A stretch of 6,335 nt of DNA from a bacterium (GTDB lineage: Bacteria; Patescibacteriota; Minisyncoccia; UBA6257; JAGGUH01): positions 1 to 6,335 of the forward strand of contig JAGGUH010000008.1 of the NCBI GenBank assembly GCA_021158645.1, read 5' to 3'. Below, in pieces: positions 1-5,694 of the stretch. The notes below the pieces were generated by a model. It was not told the DNA's origin. It worked only from the letters and a program-made list of their open reading frames with translations, and did not search any database. Each line of letters begins with the position of its first letter. The first letter of the stretch is position 1. Position numbers and translations under genes: made by a program.

Positions 1-1896
1 CAGAAAGAAGCAATTCCCAAATCTTTGATAAGATTACATTTTTCTAACGATGCCAGAGAAGACGAAGCAAGAGAATTGGTAGCCAGACAAAGGTTGCAGA
101 CAATAACATCTCTTTCCAATTTAGCCATCTTTGCTGATGAAGGAGATGTACTTTTTGGTCAGCAGTTAGGCAAAGATTTGAAGCGAGTTAGAGCAACGGT
201 AAATTATATTAATAAAAATACAAAGGTAATGGTGGTAATAAACACTACCGGCACTCCTTATTACAGACGGCAAATTTTAAGAGATGTTGTTTACTGGTAT
301 GGATTATCTCAGGGAATTAAAGATAATATTCTCAAAGAGGTAAGAGGCAATATTGTGGCTTATGAGAATGTATCAAATAAATATATACTCCAGGATATAA
401 TTAAAGATTTTTTCAAAAATTACAAAAATGTCAAAACAAATGACGGAAGCAAGGCAAAAATAGCCATTTACTTCCCAAATATCTCTGCCTTAAGAGAATC
501 TAAGCCAATTATTGAAAGGACACTGATTAATTTAAAAATAGATCCTTCTGTTATTTTAGAGGTTCATAATGAATCGCCGGAAGAAGTAAAAGATTTATTT
601 ACTAATAGAGTTAATGATCCTAAAATTCCATACAGAGTTTTTCTTTTGGTTAATATGGGAACGCGCGGTTGGAATTGTCCATCGCTTTTTGCCACGGCTT
701 TGGTTAGGAAATTAACCTCCAGTGGCAATTTTGTTTTACAAGCGGCTTCAAGATGTTTAAGGCAGGTACCCTTCAATCAGAAAAAAGCAAAAATTTATCT
801 TTCAAAAGATAATGTGCCGATTTTAGACAGCCAGTTAAAAGAAACTTACGGTGAAACTTTAGAAGATTTAAACCGGACGCGGCAGGATATTGTTAAGAAG
901 AAACTTGTTTTAAATCCGAAGAAAATAAAAATACCACCAATAGTTTTGAGAAAGAAAGTAAGAAAAATCATCCCTCTAAAAATTAGAATAAACTCTGAAA
1001 ATATAGATATTAAAAAATCAAAAATAAAGAAGGAAATAATTGGTGAAAAGGGAATTTATACTCCTGTAGATTTTGGAAAAAGAGTATTGACTGAAGTAGT
1101 CCATCAAAAAGTTCAACTTGAACCGGATTTTATTGATGTTTATTCTTTAGCGATTAATTTAGCCGAAACTTACCGTCTTTCTTTGATGCCGCTTTACGAA
1201 AAATTGAAAACACTTTATCCTGAGGGAGAAATTACTGAGCCAGAAGCGGTAGCAATTCAAGAGCAAATAGAAAAGCAAGTTCAACAATATAAACAAGTAA
1301 TTGAAGAAATAGAACAAGCACTGGCTTTAATTAAGAAAGAAGGGTTTGAGCAAGAAACGGAAAAAGGCAAAAAAGTTTATGTTACTGAAATTCGTATTCA
1401 AAAAGATAAAATGAAAGATTTATTGGTGGATTATAAAGAAATGTTGATGCGACTTCACCAAAAGCAGTTAACCTTTGGTTTTCATTATTCGCCTTACAAT
1501 TTTGATTCAAAACCAGAAAAAGAATTTTTTGAAGGAATTTTAAGAGAATTAAATCAAGACCCTGATGATGTAGAAGATATTTATTTTACTGGCGCAATTA
1601 CTGACCCGAAGAAGACCGACTTTATTTTTGAATACAAGGACAATGAGGGTAAATGGCGCAATTACTCTCCCGATTTTCTTATCCGCAAGAAAAATGGCAA
1701 AATGTTAATAGTGGAAATAAAAGGAAGCGATAGAGCAAGCAACGACAAGGTAAAGGCAATTAGAAAGGAAATGAAAAAAATTGAAAAAATAAACCCGAAG
1801 AGATTAAAATATGAGATTTTAGAAGTCAGTGGAGAAAATTTAGGATTTAAAGAGATTCAAAAAGTCAGGGACTGGATTTATGGAAACCAAGGGTAA
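1..1896 (+). CDS. res: Type III restriction enzyme Res subunit (helicase-nuclease), left-truncated
   Basis: The frame is open from the first base, so the true start and the Walker A motif lie left of the window; 631 codons remain. The TTG at 25 is internal, not a start. Counting from the first codon, there is a Walker B-like motif IFADEGD (DEGD, residues 46-49), a motif III-like TTGTP (82-86), motif V GTRGWNCPS (220-228) and motif VI QAASRCLRQ (247-255). This is the order of a superfamily 2 helicase. A charged, probably coiled-coil stretch (about 413-449) leads to a C-terminal PD-(D/E)XK nuclease core: SPDF with D558, then VEIKG with E572 and K574. That layout is the one known for type III Res proteins, which use ATP to move on DNA and cut it with the Mod partner. 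Here res lies upstream of mod, with a third gene between them. The exact Res subfamily is not determined. Confidence is high for a helicase-nuclease and good for type III. Confidence 0.92.
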   Translation, partial: QKEAIPKSLIRLHFSNDAREDEARELVARQRLQTITSLSNLAIFADEGDVLFGQQLGKDLKRVRATVNYINKNTKVMVVINTTGTPYYRRQILRDVVYWYGLSQGIKDNILKEVRGNIVAYENVSNKYILQDIIKDFFKNYKNVKTNDGSKAKIAIYFPNISALRESKPIIERTLINLKIDPSVILEVHNESPEEVKDLFTNRVNDPKIPYRVFLLVNMGTRGWNCPSLFATALVRKLTSSGNFVLQAASRCLRQVPFNQKKAKIYLSKDNVPILDSQLKETYGETLEDLNRTRQDIVKKKLVLNPKKIKIPPIVLRKKVRKIIPLKIRINSENIDIKKSKIKKEIIGEKGIYTPVDFGKRVLTEVVHQKVQLEPDFIDVYSLAINLAETYRLSLMPLYEKLKTLYPEGEITEPEAVAIQEQIEKQVQQYKQVIEEIEQALALIKKEGFEQETEKGKKVYVTEIRIQKDKMKDLLVDYKEMLMRLHQKQLTFGFHYSPYNFDSKPEKEFFEGILRELNQDPDDVEDIYFTGAITDPKKTDFIFEYKDNEGKWRNYSPDFLIRKKNGKMLIVEIKGSDRASNDKVKAIRKEMKKIEKINPKRLKYEILEVSGENLGFKEIQKVRDWIYGNQG

Positions 1897-1942
1897 AAGA
1901 CAAGAGTTAAGCATAAAAAAGACTATTAGAAGAAGAAAATAA
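1880..1942 (+). other. 20-codon ORF overlapping the res stop; possible relic of an earlier mod start
   Basis: An ATG at 1880 lies 17 bases before the end of res in another frame and opens 20 codons (METKGKRQELSIKKTIRRRK) before TAA at 1940. Start-stop overlaps like this are common where the next operon gene is translationally coupled. The peptide loosely resembles the N-terminus of Mod (GKQNKIKISPAK). It could therefore be the stump of an older mod start, separated from the rest of mod when the gene at 1976 arrived. The resemblance is short and lysine-rich, so chance is a real alternative. Confidence 0.2.
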
Positions 1943-1975
1943 AATAAATAGTTTTTAATTTTTAAAGATTGATTT

Positions 1976-2668
1976 ATGGTCAAAAAAGAAAGAAAAAATA
2001 ACGAAATAGACGAAGCGAAGAAGAAATTAGATGAAATAGATGAGAAATTGAGAATTTTAAAAAGAAGGTCTTTGAAAGCCAATAATCTTTGGTTAAAAAA
2101 GGCTACTATTCTTTCTTGGTCTTTCTTTGCTCCTGCTTATTTAGAAATATCTCGTCTTGGATGTATGTCTTTGTTAAAGAAGAAAAAATTTAAAGACTCA
2201 GATAAGTTTTTGTTGCTTCCCATTGTTTATAATTTAAGACATGCATTGGAGATAATGATGAAATCTTTTATTCAAAAATTTGATTCAAATTACAGTAAGA
2301 CCCATAATATTGGAATATTATATAAAGAGTTAGAGAAAAAAATAAAAAATGGTAATTGTAGGAAGATTTTAGATGAAATTTATTTATTGGTAGTAAAGTA
2401 TCAACAAATGCCTTTTTTTAAAGAAGGATTCAAAGAAGGATTGATTGCTCCTTTTTGGGTTGATGATCGCAATAACACTCTCTTAAGATATCCAGGATTT
2501 GTTGAGGTTAGTATTTTTATAGATTTTAATAATCTTTTTTTTAATATTGATGATTTTACATTTAGAGATATGTTAGAGGATATAAAAACCGATATAGAAA
2601 CTGTTATCGATATTATGCACAAATGGAGAAGTGTGATATCTTCTAATAAAAAAAGTGTGAAGAAATAA
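1976..2668 (+). CDS. Unrecognised 230-residue helical protein, weakly HEPN-like, inside the res-mod operon
   Basis: I do not recognise a named family. The first ~35 residues are highly charged and probably coiled coil (EIDEAKKKLDEIDEKLRIL). A mostly helical body follows with PIVYNLRHALEIMMKSFI (82-99) and KTHNIGILYKEL (108-119). The pattern of RHALE, a lysine a few residues on, then TH and a leucine-rich helix resembles HEPN-type domains in defence proteins. The canonical R-X4-6-H ribonuclease motif was not found, so any catalytic role is unproven. Later there is WVDDRNNTLLRYPGF (161-175); RYP-type motifs also occur in HEPN-like defence proteins. No signal peptide or membrane segment is evident. 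It starts 79 bases after res and ends 13 bases before mod, so it is probably co-transcribed. The ATG at 1976 has only a weak AAAG upstream. Sampled lines are about 18-27% G+C against 40-47% in parts of mod, which suggests later acquisition. It may be an accessory effector or a regulator of the restriction system. Confidence 0.75.
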   Translation: MVKKERKNNEIDEAKKKLDEIDEKLRILKRRSLKANNLWLKKATILSWSFFAPAYLEISRLGCMSLLKKKKFKDSDKFLLLPIVYNLRHALEIMMKSFIQKFDSNYSKTHNIGILYKELEKKIKNGNCRKILDEIYLLVVKYQQMPFFKEGFKEGLIAPFWVDDRNNTLLRYPGFVEVSIFIDFNNLFFNIDDFTFRDMLEDIKTDIETVIDIMHKWRSVISSNKKSVKK

Positions 2669-2681
2669 TAGTGTAAATTAT

Positions 2682-4472
2682 ATGACAATGAATAGGGACA
2701 ACATAGGAAAACAAAATAAAATCAAAATCTCGCCGGCAAAAGGCAGGCCGATGCTTTATTGGGTTGGGAAAAAGCCGTTAGATTATGTCAAAGGTTATCC
2801 GGCTCAACTTTTGGAAATTTTTGACCCATTGAAAACCGGCTTAAAATATGAAACGCCGAGATATGAAGATTTAAAAAAGAACTGGCAAAATCTTTTACTT
2901 TGGGGAGACAACAAAGATATTTTAGCCACGCTTTTAGAGCAGGGATTTAGAGGAAAAATTGATTTGATTTATATTGATCCGCCGTTTATGAGCGGCGCTG
3001 ATTATGCCAGAAAAGTGGAACTGCGGGGAATAAAAGAAAGCCGAACTAATCTTGATGAAGCGGATTTAATCCAGCAAACAATGTATTTTGATATGTGGAA
3101 AAACGACGCCTATTTGCAGTTTATGTATGAGAGATTGATGTTGTTAAAAGAGTTGTTATCAGAAACAGGAAGTATTTATGTGCATTTAGATTGGCATGTG
3201 GGACATTATGTGAAATTATTGATGGATGAAATTTTTGGACAAGAGAATTTCAGAAATGAGATTGTTTGGGTATATACTGGACCAAGTGCTCCGGGGCAGG
3301 CGCAATTCTCGAGGAAGCACGATATTATATTATGGTATTCTAAAAATCCTGATAGATGGATTTTTAATACCGATAGCGTCAGAATTCCTTATCATGGGAC
3401 TACTGCTGGAAAGTTTGAAAGCGAAGGTACTGGTTTTGGTGGCAAAAAAGCAGATTTATCAAAAGGGAAAATACCAGAGGATTGGTGGTATTTGCCTATA
3501 GTTTCGAGAATTAGAACAGAAATTTTGGATTTTACCACCCAAAAGCCCGAAGCGCTTTTAGAAAGAATTATCAAAGCATCTTCTAATCCCGATGATTTGG
3601 TTTTTGATTGTTTTATTGGTTCAGGAACAAGTGCGGCGGTGGCGCAAAAACTTGGCAGGCGATGGATTGGCTGCGATATTAACAAAGGCGCGATTCAATT
3701 AACTTCCAGCCGGCTGCAGAAAATTATTCAAGAGCAAATTAAAAACAAGCAGACAAAATATCTTTCTTTTGCGCTTTACAAAGTTAATAATTATGATTTG
3801 AAAATTTTACAAACCGAAGCGACAGAATTGGCGATTAAGCATCTTGGTATTAGCAGGACAAAAACAGATTCTTTTTTCGACGGCACCTTGGGCAAAAATG
3901 AATTAGTTAAGATTATTGATTTCAACCATCCTCTAACCTTGCTGGATTTGCAATTAATAAAAGATGAATTACAAAAAAGGCCAGAGGAAGACAGAGATAT
4001 TGTTGTTATTTGCTTAGGTAAAGAATTAGCAGTTGACCCTTGGGTAGAGGAATGGAATAAAAAACATCCAGTAAACAAAATCAAAATTATTGAACTTAAA
4101 ACCGACCAAAAATATGGCAAGTTTTTAATCCATCAGCCCGACCAAGCCAAGGTAAAAATTGAAAGAAAAGGGAATAAAGCCATTATTGAAATCTTGGACT
4201 TTATCTCGCCGACAATTGTTAAAAAATTAGAAATGGATAACACTGTTTTCAAAGTTAAAATTCCAGATTTTAGAAGTATGATTGATTGCGTTTTAATTGA
4301 TACCAACTATGATGGTAAAACATTTCATATTGTTTACTCTGATATTCCGCAAAAGAAATCAGATTTAATTCAGGGCAAATACGAGTTAGAAATCCCAAAG
4401 AGCAAAGTCACCATCGCGGTAAAAATCATTGATATGTTAGGAGAAGAAGTAATAACTACAAAGAGAATCTAA
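2682..4472 (+). CDS. mod: Type III Mod subunit, site-specific DNA adenine-N6 methyltransferase
   Basis: It methylates adenine at the recognition site using S-adenosylmethionine, and in type III systems it also supplies sequence recognition to Res. The 596-residue length fits the Mod family. LLLWGDNKDIL (71-81) is a typical lead-in, followed by catalytic motif IV DPPF at 99-102. The cofactor motif I, DCFIGSGTSAA, comes later at 309-319, with the adjoining WIGCDIN. Motif IV before motif I is the beta-class order. DPPF in place of DPPY is a known tolerated variant. The target-recognition region probably lies between them, roughly residues 190-275. The last ~220 residues form an extra domain (DPWVEEWNKKHP, FISPTI, IPDFRSMIDCVLI) of unstated role, possibly for Res contact. 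The start is ATG 2682, with ATG 2688 also possible; neither has a clear Shine-Dalgarno site, and translation may be coupled to the gene ending 13 bases upstream. The gene appears intact. Confidence 0.93.
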   Translation: MTMNRDNIGKQNKIKISPAKGRPMLYWVGKKPLDYVKGYPAQLLEIFDPLKTGLKYETPRYEDLKKNWQNLLLWGDNKDILATLLEQGFRGKIDLIYIDPPFMSGADYARKVELRGIKESRTNLDEADLIQQTMYFDMWKNDAYLQFMYERLMLLKELLSETGSIYVHLDWHVGHYVKLLMDEIFGQENFRNEIVWVYTGPSAPGQAQFSRKHDIILWYSKNPDRWIFNTDSVRIPYHGTTAGKFESEGTGFGGKKADLSKGKIPEDWWYLPIVSRIRTEILDFTTQKPEALLERIIKASSNPDDLVFDCFIGSGTSAAVAQKLGRRWIGCDINKGAIQLTSSRLQKIIQEQIKNKQTKYLSFALYKVNNYDLKILQTEATELAIKHLGISRTKTDSFFDGTLGKNELVKIIDFNHPLTLLDLQLIKDELQKRPEEDRDIVVICLGKELAVDPWVEEWNKKHPVNKIKIIELKTDQKYGKFLIHQPDQAKVKIERKGNKAIIEILDFISPTIVKKLEMDNTVFKVKIPDFRSMIDCVLIDTNYDGKTFHIVYSDIPQKKSDLIQGKYELEIPKSKVTIAVKIIDMLGEEVITTKRI

Positions 4473-4483
4473 AAACAAAAATT

Positions 4484-4549
4484 AAATCTAAAAATTCCTC
4501 CCGCGATTTGCTTTTACCAAAATTAATGAGCGGAGAGGTGAGGGTGTGA
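4484..4549 (+). pseudogene. hsdS: C-terminal remnant of a type I specificity subunit (HsdS)
   Basis: In the frame ending at TGA 4547-4549, the codons read KNSSRDLLLPKLMSGEVRV then stop. The ending (R)DLLLPKLMSGE(I/V)RV is a very characteristic C-terminus of type I restriction HsdS proteins, following the second conserved helix. Only about 22 codons look like HsdS. The same frame stays open upstream into the 3' end of mod, but that part is not HsdS-like. There is no start codon of its own and no DNA-recognition domain, so this is a relic. It marks the junction where the mod block meets what was once a type I operon. The match is short but specific. Confidence 0.82.
4532..4544 (+). promoter_or_regulatory. 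Ribosome binding site of the DUF4238 gene, embedded in hsdS tail codons
   Basis: GGAGAGGTGAGGG gives two overlapping Shine-Dalgarno matches. GAGGTGA (4535-4541) suits GTG 4546, and GAGG (4540-4543) sits 8 bases before ATG 4552. The same bases encode G-E-V-R at the end of the hsdS remnant. This is by far the strongest such site in the window and helps explain why the short hsdS tail has been kept. Confidence 0.7.
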
Positions 4550-4551
4550 AT

Positions 4552-5451
4552 ATGAATATGAAAAAACATCAACATACAATACCAAGATGTTATCTTAAAA
4601 ATTTTTCAGATAAAGATGGATTTATTTGGACGCTTGATAAAAATGGGAAAATTTTTGGAGTAAAACCAAAAAATATATTAGTTGAAAACCATTTTTATAC
4701 GATCACATTAAAGAGTGGTAAAAAAAGTCTTTTTGTAGAAGATACCCTTGCTAACATAGAAGGTGCTTACACAGATATATTTAGAGATAGAATTTCAAAA
4801 GATCAATTTCTTACAGAAGATGAGCGTGCCAAAGTATCTATCTTTATTGCGGCTCTTTTACTTAGAACTAAGCCATATAGGGAGAGCCTACGCAGGATGT
4901 TTCAAGAACTTAAAGATAATATTGAGAAGTGGGAAAAACATTTAAAAATGATGAACTCCAAAGTTCGTAAGACTATATCAGCAATGCCGCCTAGTAGTGG
5001 CGAAACTATTAATTTAAAGGATATAGAACAATGTCTAAACGGACTAAATGAGCAACATTCAGTTGGTATAATTATTAACTTGCCAAAAATATCTCAGTTA
5101 ATATTTAATATGAAATGGGCGGTATTCAGGAACACAACTTGCGGTTTTGTTACATCTGATAATCCAGTTGTAGTTATGAGACCAGCCTCAATAAGAAAAT
5201 ATGGCCCCGATGCTATCGGAAGTCGACCAGGGTTATTATACAAAGATGCAGAGTTAACAATGCCTTTATCAAAAGATAGATTATTACTAGCGGGCTGGAT
5301 TCTTGAAAGAGATTCTTATTTAACTATAGAAGATACATGGACAGATAGTCTTAACTACAGAACAATTATTCATTCTTCAGAAAGAATAATTACTGATTCT
5401 AGGACGAAAGCCGAGGCGATTAAGTTTAAAATATACAAAGACAGTTTATAA
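4552..5451 (+). CDS. DUF4238 family protein, probable defence-associated cargo
   Basis: The protein, 299 residues from ATG 4552, carries the DUF4238 signature. Its N-terminus is KKHQHTIPRCYLKNFS, followed by NHFYT, a helical segment ending FIAALLLRTKPYRESL (about 4840-4881), TSDNPVVVM (5152-5178) and MPLSKDRLLL (5260-5289). The biochemical role of this family is not established, and none is claimed here. No signal peptide or membrane helix is seen, so it is probably cytoplasmic. Possible starts are GTG 4546, ATG 4552 and ATG 4558. ATG 4552 was chosen for its codon and its 8-base spacing from GAGG; the family match begins near 4558, so any of the three keeps it whole. The start sits beside the TGA of the hsdS remnant, as expected for a gene once translationally coupled to hsdS. 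An hsdR-like head follows 14 bases after its stop. The setting suggests an accessory gene of a former type I restriction operon, or a mobile defence module inserted there. Confidence 0.85.
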   Translation: MNMKKHQHTIPRCYLKNFSDKDGFIWTLDKNGKIFGVKPKNILVENHFYTITLKSGKKSLFVEDTLANIEGAYTDIFRDRISKDQFLTEDERAKVSIFIAALLLRTKPYRESLRRMFQELKDNIEKWEKHLKMMNSKVRKTISAMPPSSGETINLKDIEQCLNGLNEQHSVGIIINLPKISQLIFNMKWAVFRNTTCGFVTSDNPVVVMRPASIRKYGPDAIGSRPGLLYKDAELTMPLSKDRLLLAGWILERDSYLTIEDTWTDSLNYRTIIHSSERIITDSRTKAEAIKFKIYKDSL

Positions 5452-5465
5452 ATCAACTAAGACTT

Positions 5466-5604
5466 ATGCATAAAAAAACTTACCGAAAACAATTTAACCG
5501 AGCAATCATCCATTGAATGGTTTAAGCAACCTAACTACGAATACAAATTTGGGTTGGATATTTCTTTCTACTGGGGCTTAGAATCAAAAAAACAATTTTT
5601 CTAA
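5466..5604 (+). pseudogene. hsdR: N-terminal remnant of a type I restriction subunit R (HsdR-like)
   Basis: From 5467 one frame reads KKLTENNLTEQSSIEWF and then YEYKFGLDIS, stopping at TAA 5602. HsdR proteins typically begin with a short leader, then LTE..-EQ-.IEW(L/F)..-.GY.Y..G.DI, and this stretch follows that pattern. No ATG, GTG or TTG opens the frame near its head: an in-frame TAA lies at 5458-5460, and the nearby ATG 5466 is one base out of frame. A single-base change next to the run of seven adenines at 5472-5478 could account for this. After about 33 codons the resemblance fades, so the rest of the gene (about 1000 codons in the family) is gone or scrambled. The match is short, and a different restriction-related N-terminus is possible. 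Confidence 0.62.
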
Positions 5605-5623
5605 CTGGGAGAATTTGGGGTTG

Positions 5624-5629
5624 TATAAT
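5624..5629 (+). promoter_or_regulatory. Possible -10 box for the nuclease gene
   Basis: A perfect TATAAT lies about 65 bases before the ATG at 5695, just after the decayed hsdR-like stretch, where a new transcription unit would be expected. No good -35 hexamer is visible at 16-18 bases upstream (ctaact region). In such AT-rich DNA a chance match is likely enough to keep confidence low. Confidence 0.3.
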
Positions 5630-5694
5630 TTGAACAAAAGTTGGAGAATTAATTGAGAAATATTCAATTTTAGCTTAAGTATTAAAGGAAAGTT

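Noticed and set aside
25..27. TTG at 25 as the start of the Res gene
   Set aside because: The same frame is open back to base 1, and the helicase Walker A motif is missing, so the gene must begin left of the window.
1976..2668. Canonical HEPN ribonuclease motif (R-X4-6-H) in the middle gene
   Set aside because: I looked for an arginine followed four to six residues later by histidine and found none, so ribonuclease activity is not claimed.
3392..4120. Minus-strand and alternate-frame ORFs inside mod (also 564-776, 1840-2082, 2401-2688, 3226-3501, 4763-4945)
   Set aside because: They lie within well-supported genes, show no recognisable domain, and have the composition expected of opposite- or shifted-frame readings of AT-rich coding DNA.
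5591..5656. Short frame reading NNFSNWENLGLYNLNKSWRIN
   Set aside because: It has no start codon, no ribosome binding site and no family pattern I recognise. It overlaps the end of the hsdR-like relic and could be further debris, but cannot be supported.
5651..5669. Inverted repeat AATTGA / TCAATT with a 7-base loop as a terminator
   Set aside because: The stem is only six mostly A-T pairs and is followed by just a few T residues, too weak to call a terminator in DNA this AT-rich.
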